Below are positions 10,320 to 27,052 of a stretch of 64,000 bases of DNA, in pieces. Numbering within the stretch: the first letter of the stretch is position 1; each line of letters opens with the position of its first letter. The notes under the pieces are model-generated. The model was not told the origin of the DNA. It was given only the letters and a program-made list of their open reading frames with translations, and searched no databases. The translations under genes were made by a program, and so were the position numbers. The stretch is from Citrobacter amalonaticus (GTDB taxonomy: Bacteria; Pseudomonadota; Gammaproteobacteria; Enterobacterales; Enterobacteriaceae), in assembly GCA_028994555.1 (NCBI GenBank), contig JARDVN010000001.1, forward strand, positions 2,294,001-2,358,000, read 5' to 3'.

Positions 10320-11109
10320 ATGGAACACTATGAATTACCCTTGGTCTTCTTTACCGTCTTTGCCCAGTGGGGGGATTGGCGGCGTACTGGCGTTGACGCT
10401 GTGTCAGTCTGGCCGTAAGTGGAAGTTCAGTACCGCGCAGTACCGAACGCTGGCGCTGGGATTCTGGATAATCACCGTACTGGGATCTTTTGCCTCGCTG
10501 GCGCATCTGGGATCGCCTGAAGGCGCTTACCGCTCCCTTGCCGGGTCAGGACATTCCTGGCTCAGTCGGGAAGTGATTGCATTTATTGTGCTCAATGGCG
10601 TGATGTTTTGTTGGCTACTGTTGTGCTGGTTCAGGCCGGAACAACGCGGCGTGACGTTTCTCGGCGGCGTAACGGCACTGGTGGGATTGGGCACCATTCT
10701 GGTGACGTCTCAGGTCTATTACCAGATGCCACTGCACCCGCTCTGGCACAACGTCGCGACGCCTGCCGCGTTCCTGGGTACGGCGCTGCTGACGGGATTT
10801 ATGAGCGTCGCCATTGCCAGAGCGTACTGGCACCTTTCACCATCAACGGTTTGTAATGCGGGGATCGTGACGGGCATTGTACTGAGTGCAGGCGCACTGG
10901 GGCTTCGCTATCAGATACCGGGCGCCGATGCATCCAGTCTTCTGCTCTGGTGGCAGCTATTCGCCAGTATTTGTGTTGCGGTGTGGGGCATTTCGCGGCT
11001 GAACAATGGGATGCGCAGTTGGGCATGGATGGCATTAATCATCACGGGAGAACTGGCCGGTAGAATGCTGTTTTACAGCAATGTGATGAGCGGCGCGCCC
11101 TGGTTTTGA
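10320..11109 (+). CDS. DmsC-like membrane anchor subunit, one frameshift
   Basis: This hydrophobic subunit anchors the enzyme in the inner membrane and should oxidise menaquinol. It starts MEHYELPLVFFTVFAQWG, like DmsC. The run of six G at 10369-10374 then breaks the frame; five G give FAQWGIGGVLALTL and one 262-residue product. About eight membrane segments are visible, with HLGSPEGAYRSL in the first loop as in DmsC (HLGSPMRAFNSL) and GELAGRMLFYSNV near the end. It is the third gene of the operon, ten bases after the iron-sulfur subunit. No chaperone gene of the DmsD type follows. Confidence 0.87.
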
Positions 11110-11120
11110 ATGATTGGTCG

Positions 11121-11202
11121 AGGGCCTGATAAGCGCAGCGCCATCAGGCATTAACTTATCGATGTTGCCGGATAAGACGCTAAAGCATCTTATCCGGCCT
11201 GA
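11121..11202. repeat. BIME between molybdoenzyme operon and yajL
   Basis: Two REP palindromes are seen. One is GGCCTGATAAGCGCAGCGCC with ATCAGGCA (11122-11150). The other is TTGCCGGATAAGACGC with CTTATCCGGCC (11164-11202). They sit between convergent genes and mark the right edge of the accessory operon. Confidence 0.85.
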
Positions 11203-11224
11203 GGACTGCAGGCGTGGCGTCATC

Positions 11225-12689
<1,465 letters not shown>

Positions 12690-12802
12690 TCTTCCTCCTC
12701 ACCTGCAACAGCACCAGGTGTTTGCTAACATAGTATAGCGCTGTCTGTTGAGTGACTTTGCAGGTATTATGCTTCGCATCAAAAATGAAGGGAGAGGAAA
12801 AG

Positions 12803-13294
12803 ATGCCATCTTTCGATATTGTTTCTGAAGTGGATCTTCAGGAAGCGCGTAACGGCGTAGATAACGCAATCCGTGAAGTTGAATCACGTTTTGATTTTCG
12901 TGGCGTTGAAGCAAGCATTGAGCTGAACGATGCCAGTAAAACCATTAAAGTGCTGAGCGAATCTGATTTCCAGGTCAACCAACTGCTGGATATTCTGCGG
13001 GCGAAGCTGCTCAAGCGCGGCATTGAAGGGGCATCGCTTGATGTGCCGGAAGAGTTCGTGCACAGCGGGAAAACCTGGTTTGTCGAAGCGAAGCTCAAGC
13101 AGGGCATCGAGAGTGCCGTGCAGAAGAAGATCGTCAAGCTGATTAAAGACAGCAAGCTGAAAGTGCAGGCGCAGATTCAGGGCGAAGAGATTCGCGTGAC
13201 CGGGAAATCCCGCGATGACCTCCAGTCCGTAATGGCGCTGGTGCGCGGTGGCGATTTGGGACAGCCGTTCCAGTTCAAAAACTTCCGCGATTAA
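12803..13294 (+). CDS. yajQ: Nucleotide-binding protein YajQ (UPF0234)
   Basis: YajQ is a small cytoplasmic protein with two ferredoxin-like (RNP-type) folds that binds nucleotides. In some bacteria its homologues bind cyclic di-GMP. The 163 residues start [21 protein letters not shown], preceded by the ribosome site GGGAGAGG at a good distance. A longer in-frame start at 12752 is not supported. It is intact and divergent from panE. A BIME follows the stop. Confidence 0.95.
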   Translation: MPSFDIVSEVDLQEARNGVDNAIREVESRFDFRGVEASIELNDASKTIKVLSESDFQVNQLLDILRAKLLKRGIEGASLDVPEEFVHSGKTWFVEAKLKQGIESAVQKKIVKLIKDSKLKVQAQIQGEEIRVTGKSRDDLQSVMALVRGGDLGQPFQFKNFRD

Positions 13295-13300
13295 GTCGTA

Positions 13301-13385
13301 ATGCCTGATGGCGCTACGCTTATCAGGCCTACAGGTAGCAGACGCTATTGGTAGGCCGGATAAGGTGATAGCCGCCATCCGGCAA
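13301..13385. repeat. BIME between yajQ and yajR
   Basis: Two REP units face each other between the convergent yajQ and yajR stops. One is ATGCCTGATGGCGCTACGC with TTATCAGGCCTAC. The other is GTAGGCCGGATAAGG with GCCGCCATCCGGCA. Confidence 0.85.
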
Positions 13386-13388
13386 TCT

Positions 13389-14753
13389 TCACGTCAGCCT
13401 GATGGCCTGCTCAATCTCAAAGCGGTTAGTCACCTTGCTGTCGATCTTCACGTAAGCAGAATGTTCCTGCTGTGCAATCAACACTTCACTGACGCCTTCT
13501 GTAGCCAGCAAACGCTGCTTCAGCACGTCATCGGCCGCTATCTCCGGTGGAATCACGATGCGCAGGCTGCTGACATACGGCGGCTCTTTCATGGTGCTGG
13601 CGACGGCGAGCCAGACAACGGCTAAAAACGCGCCCGCCAGGAAAACGGTCTGACCGTCAAACATCCCGTCAACCCAGCCGCCCAGTGAGCCGCCCAGCGC
13701 CACGCCGAGGAACTGGCTGGTGGAATAAACGCCCATCGCTGTCCCTTTGTAACCCGCGGGAGACTCTTTGCTGATGAGCGAAGGGAGGAGGGCTTCCATT
13801 AGGTTGAAGGCGAGGAAGAACAGCTGTACGCCGATAATCAATTCCCAGAAATGGCTGCCTGCGCCCCAGAGAACAATTTCAGCGATTACAATCAGCGCCA
13901 CGCAGAACAGGAACACCCGTTTCATCCGGCGTTTCACCTCAGCGTAGATGATGAACGGGACGACTGAGCCAAACGAAATCAGCATTGTCACCAGATACAC
14001 TTTCCAGTGTTCGGCGGCCGGTAAACCCGCGTCGGCAAGCTGGCCGGGCAGGGCGACAAACGTGGACATCAGCAGTATGTGCAGACACATAATGCCAAAG
14101 TTGAGTTTCAGCAGCTTAGGTTCCGCCAGCACTTTGCTGAAGCTGCCTTTGACCATCCCCGACTCGCGATTCAGAACGTGATTCGCGCTGTCAGGAACGA
14201 CCCACAGAGTGAGGACGATCCCAAGCGTCGCAAGGATGGCAATCATCCAGAACAGGGCATTAAGCCCCAGCGCATGGGTGATGATTGGCCCAAGCACCAT
14301 GGCGATCGCGAAGGTGATACCAAAGCTCACGCCGATAAACGCCATCGCTTTTGTGCGGTTTTGCTCACGGGTTAAGTCTGACAGCAGCGCCATCACCGCA
14401 GCGGCAATCGCGCCCGAACCTTGTAACGCGCGACCAAGAATAATGCCCCAGATGGAGTCCGACAGCGCGGCAATAATACTGCCGAGGATAAACACTGCCA
14501 ACCCGCCGACAATCAGCGGCTTGCGACCGATACGGTCGGAAAGCAATCCGAAGGGGATCTGGAAGATAGCCTGCGCCAGCCCATAGATGCCGATGGCGAG
14601 TCCAATTAAGGCTTCACTGGCACCCTGTAGCGCCATACCGTATGTGGTCAGAACCGGCAGGACCATAAACATGCCAAGCATGCGCAGCGAAAATACGGTC
14701 CCTAAACCCCAGGTGGCGCGCAACTCACCCGGCGTCATTTTATAATCGTTCAT
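13389..14753 (-). CDS. yajR: Major facilitator transporter YajR
   Basis: YajR is an inner-membrane proton-driven MFS exporter of unknown natural substrate. It has twelve transmembrane segments and an extra C-terminal ferredoxin-like (YAM) domain. Motif A is seen as GLLSDRIGRKPLIVGG, and the YAM domain as SLRIVIPPEI...YVKIDSKVTNRFEIEQAI. The 454 residues match the E. coli length. The start MNDYKMTPGELRATWG at 14753 is the family start; the open frame extends further upstream without similarity. Confidence 0.95.
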   Translation of the reverse strand: MNDYKMTPGELRATWGLGTVFSLRMLGMFMVLPVLTTYGMALQGASEALIGLAIGIYGLAQAIFQIPFGLLSDRIGRKPLIVGGLAVFILGSIIAALSDSIWGIILGRALQGSGAIAAAVMALLSDLTREQNRTKAMAFIGVSFGITFAIAMVLGPIITHALGLNALFWMIAILATLGIVLTLWVVPDSANHVLNRESGMVKGSFSKVLAEPKLLKLNFGIMCLHILLMSTFVALPGQLADAGLPAAEHWKVYLVTMLISFGSVVPFIIYAEVKRRMKRVFLFCVALIVIAEIVLWGAGSHFWELIIGVQLFFLAFNLMEALLPSLISKESPAGYKGTAMGVYSTSQFLGVALGGSLGGWVDGMFDGQTVFLAGAFLAVVWLAVASTMKEPPYVSSLRIVIPPEIAADDVLKQRLLATEGVSEVLIAQQEHSAYVKIDSKVTNRFEIEQAIRLT

Positions 14754-14863
14754 TCCCACCTCTGTCTCAATTTCGCGCCTAGTGTAAAGCGCTAAGCAGG
14801 CGGGGTAAATATGCCCTTTATTAACAAATGTTGGGGTTGTGAGTGGTGTCGGCCAGAGACGAA

Positions 14864-14954
14864 AATGCCGGATGACGATACTCACGTTTCTTATCCGGCC
14901 TACTCGCAATGTGCTTTTTGTAGGCCGGATAAGGCGTCAGCCGCCATCCGGCAT
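14864..14954. repeat. BIME upstream of yajR / downstream of cyoE
   Basis: Paired REP units are seen: ATGCCGGATGACG with TTATCCGGCCTAC, then GTAGGCCGGATAAGGCG with GCCGCCATCCGGCAT. They lie between the end of the cyo operon and the yajR promoter, both on the minus strand. Confidence 0.85.
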
Positions 14955-14973
14955 AGAAGATGTGACGATTAAC

Positions 14974-15864
14974 TTACCAGACGTAGGTCAGCAGATTGTG
15001 CGAATCCGGCACCATAAAGTCGACGGACATCATCACGGAGAGCGCGGTAATGGCGATGATGGAGAAACCAAACAGCTTACGTGCCCAGACTCTGTCATCT
15101 TCCACTTTGTAACCCCGCAGCGCCATGCCTAACCACCAGACGCTCACTGCCGCAGCCACCACCAGATATTTATAACCTGCATAGCCGCCCAGAGAGAGCA
15201 TCAGCGTCGCGATAGCAAACGCGATGATGTACAGCGTAATGTGGTTCTTGGCGACGGAAATGCCTTTCACCACCGGCAGAACCGGGATGTTAGCCGCCTG
15301 ATAATCCTTAAAGCGGAAAATCGCGATGGCATACGAATGCGGCATCTGCCAGAGGCTGAAAATCGCCAGCAAAATTAACGCACCGCTGTCGAACTCGCCG
15401 GTGACCGCGCAGTAGCCGATCACCGGCGGCGCCGCGCCGGAGAGGGAGCCGATCAGCGTTCCGTAGACCGAGTGGCGCTTCATATACAGGCTATAAACGC
15501 CCACATAGACCACAAAGCCCATCACCCCCAGCCAGCAGGCCAGAGGGTTTGCGCCAAACCACAGCAGCATGAAGCCAGCAATACCCAGCAGGGTGGCGTA
15601 CACCAGCGAGACTTTAGGAGAAATCAGGCCTTTTACCAGCACCCGATTCTTGGTCCTTTCCATCTTTCTGTCGATATCCCTGTCGATGTAGTTGTTAAAT
15701 ACACAACCCGACGCCACAACCAGTGACACTCCGACCAACGTGTAGATGAACAGGGGATAGTCAATGCTGCCCTTAGAGGCCAACAAGAACCCCCCGATCA
15801 CCGAGATCAGGTTGCCAAAGATGATGCCTGGTTTCGTTACTTGCAGGTATTGCTTAAACATCAT
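14974..15864 (-). CDS. cyoE: Protoheme IX farnesyltransferase (heme O synthase)
   Basis: CyoE adds a farnesyl group to heme B to make heme O for the bo3 oxidase. The 296-residue polytopic membrane protein has the prenyltransferase motif [18 protein letters not shown]. It starts [13 protein letters not shown] at a double ATG (15862-15864 and 15859-15861). It is the last gene of cyoABCDE and follows cyoD closely. Full length and intact. Confidence 0.97.
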   Translation of the reverse strand: MMFKQYLQVTKPGIIFGNLISVIGGFLLASKGSIDYPLFIYTLVGVSLVVASGCVFNNYIDRDIDRKMERTKNRVLVKGLISPKVSLVYATLLGIAGFMLLWFGANPLACWLGVMGFVVYVGVYSLYMKRHSVYGTLIGSLSGAAPPVIGYCAVTGEFDSGALILLAIFSLWQMPHSYAIAIFRFKDYQAANIPVLPVVKGISVAKNHITLYIIAFAIATLMLSLGGYAGYKYLVVAAAVSVWWLGMALRGYKVEDDRVWARKLFGFSIIAITALSVMMSVDFMVPDSHNLLTYVW

Positions 15865-15875
15865 AACCGCCGCTC

Positions 15876-19768
<3,893 letters not shown>

Positions 19769-20225
19769 TTAACGACCTCAATTCCACGGGACCGGGTGGC
19801 GTTTAAAGTGTGTGGGCATTTTACGGGAAGGTTACATTACTGTAAACATCATTGGATCTGTGTTACCGGGTTCTGCCGCCCGTGTCACATATGTTGCAAG
19901 ATATGTCGTCTCAGCATTAAGAACCTGTTGCAACATCACGTTATAACGAAAGGGGACTTCAGGCAGGTGGCGGGAGGGCAATTGGTATAACCAATGCAAA
20001 AATAAAACAATTGGTTAACAAGTGATTATCAATAAAGAGACAAATAAAATACAAAAAATAAATGTGTTCAAGCTGAATCGAGTAAGGAAAATAAAACCTA
20101 TAAAAGGCGTCAATAATTTCCAGATTCTATTGCGCACAAAACAACAAATATTATTTTTTCCAGTTGTTGCTTATTTAGCCGATATAATTACGCAGGGTGA
20201 TTACAACGGCTAAATAAAGGGGCGC
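19769..20225. promoter_or_regulatory. cyoA upstream region (no gene seen)
   Basis: This AT-rich, 457-base gap lies between the end of ampG and the start of cyoA, both on the minus strand, and must hold the cyo promoter. In E. coli this promoter is controlled by ArcA, FNR, Fur and Crp. A GTTAAC motif and several TTAAT-rich stretches are visible, but I cannot assign sites securely. A long stem-loop is listed separately. No convincing reading frame was seen. Confidence 0.6.
20171..20217. other. Long inverted repeat between ampG and cyoA
   Basis: TTATTTAGCCG at 20171-20181 is matched perfectly by CGGCTAAATAA at 20207-20217, with a 25-base AT-rich loop. It begins nine bases after the ampG stop in the direction of transcription. 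It has no T tract in the right place for a classical terminator. It may be an mRNA 3'-end structure or a protein site. Confidence 0.5.
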
Positions 20226-21702
20226 TTACACCAGGCGAGTTTTGCGCAGCGCCAGATAGTCGAGCAATCCGCCAAACACGATGCCGAAAATGGCGATAGT
20301 CACCGCGACTTCCAGCAGTCCGGCGAGGAAGGAGAAATTAGTGAAATCCAGCGCGTTCATCGACAGCAACAGCAGCCAGACGGCAAGCAACGCGCATCCC
20401 GCCATCAAAATCCATAACGCCAGACTGTAGGCTGAACGGAATTCTGTTCGCGGCAGGAAACTTTCGCTCTGTCGCGTGTACTCCAGCGTTTGCCGGCACA
20501 ACAACAGCAGTAGCAGACCTGGAACGGCAGCGACAACAGAGAAAAGATAAAACGTCGACCAGCCGTGTGCTTCGACAAACCAACCGGCAACCGGGCCAAC
20601 ATAGACGCGCCCGACGGCAGAAAGTGCTGACAGCAGGGCAAACTGGGTGGCGGAAAACGACTTATTACACAGCGTCATCAGCAGCGCGACAAATGCTGAG
20701 GTGCCCATTCCCCCCACACAGATTTTCGAAAAATACCGCAGCAGCCATGCTGAACATGTGCTTGTCCGTCACCGACAAAAGCCAGTATCCGGCGTTAGAG
20801 ACGCCCTGCAGAATGCCGAAAATCAATAACGCGCGGAACAGCGTCAGCCGCTGCATTAAAAGCCCGCCGTACAGCGCGCCAATAATCGTCGCGATCAGCC
20901 CCAGCGTTTTATTGACGACGCCCACTTCACCGGCGTCGAAACCCACACCACGAATTAAAAAGGTGGTGGTCAGGCTCATGGCGAAGGCATCACCCAGCTT
21001 ATAAAGGATGATGAGCAGTAAAATCAGCCAGGCATTGTTGCGACCGAAGAAATCGCGCAATGGTGCGGCCACTGCCTGCTCCAGCGTTTTCGGCACAGGA
21101 ATGCTGTCGGTCGGTTCGGGGGCGAGCAGGGTGGAAATGATGCAAGGGATCAGTAACGCTGCCATCAGCCAGTACATGCCCTGCCAGCCGAGCCAGCGAT
21201 CGGCCATCCACAAAGCCAGTCCGCCCGACACCAGCATCCCGAGACGGTAGCCGAGTACGCTAATCGCCGCGCCGGTTCCACGTTCTTCCGCGGTTAAGAC
21301 GTCCGTTTTCCAGGCATCAAACACGATATCCTGCGAGGCCGAGCAAAAAGCAATCACCACCGCCAGTGCTGCCATCCAGCGTAGTTGCGTTCCAGGTTCC
21401 AGAAAACCCATCGCTGCGATGGATAACAGCAACAGACATTGCGTAGTCAACAGCCAGCCACGGCGACGTCCTAAAAAGGGCGGCGTGTAGCGGTCCATGA
21501 CCGGAGACCAGAGAAACTTAAAGACGTACGCCTGACCGACCAGCGAAAAGAAACCAATGGTTTTCAGATTGATATTCTCGACGGTCATCCACGCCTGAAG
21601 CGTACCAGAGGTCAACGCGAGCGGCAGGCCGGAGGCAAAACCCAACATCAGCAATATAGCTGATTTTGGTTGCTGAAATATGCGTAAGTATTGGTTGGGC
21701 AT
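20226..21702 (-). CDS. ampG: Muropeptide permease AmpG, one frameshift
   Basis: AmpG imports GlcNAc-anhydro-MurNAc muropeptides from the periplasm for wall recycling. Through this it signals for AmpC induction in species with ampR-ampC. The N-terminal part (MPNQYLRIFQQPKSAILLMLGFASGLP) and the C-terminal part (GMGTSAFVALLMTLCN...) are in different frames. The join is a run of six C at 20710-20715; five would read ENLCGGMGTSAF. The corrected length is 491 residues, the same as E. coli. About 14 membrane helices. Probable sequencing error. Confidence 0.92.
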
Positions 21703-21749
21703 GGGCTTATAAAGCTGACCCGGCGCGGTGCCGGGTCAGGGAGCAGAGA

Positions 21750-22328
21750 TTAACGGGCGTTTTGCTTGATGAAGTCGTGGACGCTGGTGTCCTGAGACAT
21801 ATCAGTAATCGTATCGGTCAGGACGCTGTTAACCGCGTTGGCGATATTCTTATTGGTCGCCTGGAATGCGCCTTCTACTGAGTAGCTGGCACGGTAGTTT
21901 TTGGTCATCTTGTTGCCATTGGCTGCCGTCGCGATGATAGCGATATCGGCTTTGGTGGCGATGTTATAGCGAACGTTGCCCTGAGACACATCCGCGTACA
22001 GCTGGTTAACAATGATCTGCAGGTTCACCGCACCGTTCGGGCCAACCATATAACCGCGTGCGGTCATCTGTTTTTCCAGTACTTCTTGTAACAGGAAGCG
22101 CAGATCGCGGGAGGCCGTCAACGTGACCAGTTGATTGTCGCGGGTCACTTTCGCCAGCGCCTGGTCCGGACGCTGATCGGCGCCATTGATGCTAACGGTC
22201 ACGCCCATCAGGCTGGGATCTTGCTGCGGGAGCGTGATTTTAGGCGAAACGTCAATCGTGGTTGGCGGCGTCGCGCAGCCTGCCAGCATGAAAAGCGCGA
22301 TTAACGGGAAGAGGATTTTTTTTAACAT
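21750..22328 (-). CDS. yajG: Lipoprotein YajG
   Basis: YajG is a conserved lipoprotein of unknown function. The signal MLKKILFPLIALFMLAGC has lipobox LAGC with cysteine 18. The mature protein (ATPPTTIDVSPKITLPQQ) belongs to the YajG family. 192 residues, the same length as in E. coli. It is upstream of ampG with a 47-base gap, an arrangement conserved with E. coli, and is divergent from bolA. Confidence 0.95.
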   Translation of the reverse strand: MLKKILFPLIALFMLAGCATPPTTIDVSPKITLPQQDPSLMGVTVSINGADQRPDQALAKVTRDNQLVTLTASRDLRFLLQEVLEKQMTARGYMVGPNGAVNLQIIVNQLYADVSQGNVRYNIATKADIAIIATAANGNKMTKNYRASYSVEGAFQATNKNIANAVNSVLTDTITDMSQDTSVHDFIKQNAR

Positions 22329-22635
22329 GTTCGTGCTCTCAGTAACTCTTAATCATATGGATAGAGAATAATTCCCGCCATCATAACATCGCCAACGGCG
22401 AGGGGAAGTGGGTAACGCATGTAAATTCATTATGTTGTCCTGATAATGAAGTTATAGAGACCAAATTTGGTCTTTATGCCATCCTCCAACGGGTTGAATC
22501 AGTAAACTTCATCGCGTTGACGGCGAAAATCAGACGAAGGCTAAATTTTTGTTGTAATAGTGTAATGGAACGGGTAAAAGCGGCTAATATTTAAAGGGAT
22601 GGGTGACATCTCAGCGCCGTTTGAGGAGATATATC
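22329..22635. promoter_or_regulatory. Divergent yajG/bolA promoter region with gearbox-like element
   Basis: This 307-base gap contains no gene. CGGCTAATA at 22581-22589 resembles the gearbox -10 element (CGGCNAGTA) known for the growth-rate-controlled, RpoS-dependent bolA promoter. It lies about 50 bases before the bolA ATG. An AGAGACCAAATTTGGTCT palindrome is visible at about 22456-22473. Confidence 0.5.
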
Positions 22636-22953
22636 ATGATGATACGTGAGCAAATAGAAGAAAAATTAAGGGCAGCGTTCCAACCCGTGTTCCTCGAGGT
22701 CGTGGATGAAAGCTATCGTCATAATGTCCCGGCTGGTTCAGAAAGCCACTTTAAAGTCGTTCTGGTTAGCGATCGCTTTACCGGCGAGCGTTTTTTGAAT
22801 CGTCATCGGATGATCTACGGGACATTAACCGCAGAACTATCCACAACGGTCCACGCGCTGGCTCTGCATACTTATACCATCAAAGAGTGGGAAGGGTTGC
22901 AGGATACGATCTTTGCGTCACCGCCATGTCGTGGTGCGGGTAGCATCGCGTAA
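22636..22953 (+). CDS. bolA: Transcriptional regulator / morphogene BolA
   Basis: BolA is a stress and stationary-phase protein that affects cell shape. It binds [2Fe-2S] with monothiol glutaredoxin and acts as a DNA-binding regulator. 105 residues. The KH-like BolA fold is seen, with [28 protein letters not shown] carrying the conserved histidines. GAGGAG at 22623-22628 is the ribosome site and supports the ATG at 22636; a second ATG follows directly. Confidence 0.95.
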   Translation: MMIREQIEEKLRAAFQPVFLEVVDESYRHNVPAGSESHFKVVLVSDRFTGERFLNRHRMIYGTLTAELSTTVHALALHTYTIKEWEGLQDTIFASPPCRGAGSIA

Positions 22954-24593
<1,640 letters not shown>

Positions 24594-24622
24594 TTGCGCT
24601 TAATCGCGCGAATTTCGCACAG

Positions 24623-24657
24623 AGGCCCGTCACCGTCAGGTGGTGGGTCTTTTTTTT
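24623..24657 (+). terminator. tig terminator
   Basis: A 12-bp stem with some G-T pairs is seen: AGGCCCGTCACC at 24623-24634 pairs with GGTGGTGGGTCT at 24639-24650 around a GTCA loop. It is followed by eight T. A strong Rho-independent terminator. Confidence 0.88.
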
Positions 24658-24838
24658 GTCACGACTTTTGCAGGGAAGCGTGCGAAAAAGCCCTTTTCGG
24701 TGTTAGCGTTCAAGCAAAAGATTGTTATGCTTGAATTATGGCGATGCCGTACCCATAACAGAGGGACTAGCTGATAATCCGTCCATAAGGTTACAATCGG
24801 TACAGCAGGTTTTTTCAATTTTTATCCAGGAGACGGAA

Positions 24839-25462
24839 ATGTCATACAGCGGCGAACGAGATAACTTTGCACCCCATATGGCGCTGGTGCCGATGGTCAT
24901 TGAACAGACCTCACGTGGTGAGCGCTCTTTTGATATCTACTCTCGTCTACTTAAGGAACGTGTCATTTTTCTGACCGGGCAGGTCGAAGATCATATGGCT
25001 AACCTGATTGTGGCGCAGATGCTGTTCCTGGAAGCCGAAAACCCGGAAAAAGATATCTATCTGTACATTAACTCTCCGGGCGGCGTGATCACCGCAGGGA
25101 TGTCGATTTATGACACCATGCAGTTTATTAAACCAGACGTCAGCACCATCTGTATGGGCCAGGCGGCCTCAATGGGCGCGTTTTTGCTGACGGCCGGAGC
25201 GAAAGGTAAACGTTTCTGCCTGCCGAACTCCCGCGTTATGATTCACCAGCCGTTGGGGGGGTACCAGGGCCAGGCGACGGATATTGAAATTCACGCCCGT
25301 GAAATCCTGAAAGTAAAAGGGCGCATGAACGAACTTATGGCACACCATACGGGTCAATCTCTTGAGCAGATTGAGCGTGATACTGAGCGCGATCGCTTCC
25401 TCTCTGCCGCTGAGGCAGTGGAGTATGGCTTAGTCGACTCGATTTTGACCCATCGTAATTGA
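24839..25462 (+). CDS. clpP: ATP-dependent Clp protease proteolytic subunit
   Basis: ClpP is the serine peptidase barrel that degrades proteins unfolded by ClpX or ClpA. 207 residues including a short propeptide ([18 protein letters not shown]). The catalytic serine is in [11 protein letters not shown] and the histidine in [15 protein letters not shown]; an aspartate follows near the C-terminus (ERDTERDRF). The ATG at 24839 follows CAGGAGAC. A seven-G run at 25255-25261 (PLGGYQG) is in frame, which shows that not every long run here is wrong. It is followed by clpX. Confidence 0.97.
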   Translation: MSYSGERDNFAPHMALVPMVIEQTSRGERSFDIYSRLLKERVIFLTGQVEDHMANLIVAQMLFLEAENPEKDIYLYINSPGGVITAGMSIYDTMQFIKPDVSTICMGQAASMGAFLLTAGAKGKRFCLPNSRVMIHQPLGGYQGQATDIEIHAREILKVKGRMNELMAHHTGQSLEQIERDTERDRFLSAAEAVEYGLVDSILTHRN

Positions 25463-25589
25463 TGCCCGGGGCGCAACTCTGCCGCTATACTTACCAGGGG
25501 CGGCACAACGCGACAAAGCGAGTTGCGCCTGAGAATGGCATTTTGCGTCGTCGTGTGCGGCACAAAGAACAAAGAAGAGGTTTTGACTC

Positions 25590-26865
25590 ATGACAGATAA
25601 ACGCAAAGATGGCTCGGGCAAATTGTTGTACTGCTCTTTTTTGCGGCAAAAGCCAGCATGAAGTGCGTAAGCTCATCGCCGGTCCATCCGTGTATATCTG
25701 CGATGAATGTGTCGATCTGTGTAACGACATCATTCGCGAAGAGATTAAGGAAGTTGCACCGCATCGTGAACGCAGTGCGCTGCCAACGCCACACGAAATT
25801 CGTAACCACCTTGACGATTACGTCATTGGTCAGGAACAGGCGAAGAAAGTGCTGGCGGTCGCGGTATACAACCACTACAAACGTCTGCGCAATGGCGACA
25901 CCAGTAATGGCGTCGAATTGGGTAAAAGTAACATCCTGCTGATCGGCCCGACTGGCTCCGGTAAAACGCTGTTGGCGGAAACGCTGGCGCGCCTGCTGGA
26001 CGTCCCGTTCACTATGGCGGATGCCACCACGCTGACCGAAGCGGGTTACGTGGGTGAAGACGTTGAGAACATCATTCAGAAACTGTTGCAGAAATGCGAC
26101 TACGATGTGCAAAAAGCGCAGCGTGGTATCGTCTATATCGATGAAATTGATAAGATTTCCCGTAAGTCTGACAACCCGTCGATCACCCGTGACGTTTCCG
26201 GTGAAGGCGTACAGCAGGCGCTGCTGAAACTGATTGAAGGGACGGTTGCCGCCGTTCCGCCGCAGGGTGGACGTAAGCATCCGCAGCAGGAGTTCTTGCA
26301 GGTGGATACCTCTAAGATCCTGTTCATCTGTGGCGGTGCGTTTGCCGGCCTGGATAAAGTGATCGCCAACCGCGTTGAAACCGGCTCCGGCATTGGTTTT
26401 GGCGCGACGGTGAAAGCCCAGTCCGATAAAGCCAGCGAAGGCGAGCTGCTCTCGCAGGTAGAACCGGAAGATTTGATCAAGTTTGGTCTGATTCCTGAGT
26501 TCATTGGTCGTCTGCCGGTTGTGGCGACGCTGAGTGAACTGAGTGAAGAGGCGCTGATTCAGATCCTGAAAGAGCCGAAAAATGCCCTGACGAAGCAGTA
26601 TCAGGCGCTGTTTAACCTCGAAGGTGTCGACCTGGAGTTCCGCGACGAAGCACTGGATGCGATTGCCCGCAAAGCGATGGCGCGTAAAACCGGTGCCCGT
26701 GGTCTGCGTTCTATTGTCGAAGCCGCGCTGCTGGATACCATGTACGATCTGCCTTCGATGGAAGACGTCGAAAAAGTGGTCATTGATGAGTCGGTGATCG
26801 GCGGCCAGAGCAAGCCTTTACTGATTTACGGCAAGCCGGAAGCCCAGCAGGCATCTGGTGAATAA
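25590..26865 (+). CDS. clpX: ATP-dependent Clp protease unfoldase ClpX, one frameshift
   Basis: ClpX is the AAA+ unfoldase that feeds substrates, including ssrA-tagged proteins, into Clp[18 protein letters not shown] starts at the ATG at 25590. A run of six T at 25637-25642, where five are expected, then breaks the frame just before [10 protein letters not shown]. The corrected length is 424, as in E. coli. The N-terminal zinc-binding CSFC...CDECVDLC, Walker A GPTGSGKT, Walker B VYIDEID and the pore region GYVGED are visible. The error cuts the zinc finger and would otherwise hide the true start. Confidence 0.94.
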
Positions 26866-26892
26866 TTAGCCAATTCATACAATCAGTTAATC

Positions 26893-26930
26893 AAAAAGGG
26901 GGGGGGATTTTATCTCCCCTTTATTTTTTC
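26893..26930 (+). terminator. clpX terminator with nine-G run
   Basis: AAAAAG followed by a run of nine G, then ATTTTATCTCCCCTTTATTTTTT, forms a hairpin with T tract between clpX and lon. The right arm has only four C, so the G run is longer than needed. It is another place where homopolymer length may be wrong. Confidence 0.7.
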
Positions 26931-26942
26931 CGTAATCATGGC

Positions 26943-26971
26943 GTTGAATGTGTGGGAAACATCCCCATATA
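26943..26971 (+). promoter_or_regulatory. lon heat-shock (sigma32) promoter
   Basis: GTTGAAT at 26943-26949 and CCCCATATA at 26963-26971, 13 bases apart, match the sigma32 consensus (CTTGAA / CCCCATNT). They lie about 80 bases before the lon ATG. Heat-shock control of lon by this promoter is established in E. coli. Confidence 0.85.
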
Positions 26972-27052
26972 CTGACATACATGTTAAAGGTGGCGTGAAG
27001 CACAGCGATGCCGCCTGATTACCTGGCGGACACTAAACTAAGAGAGAGCTCT

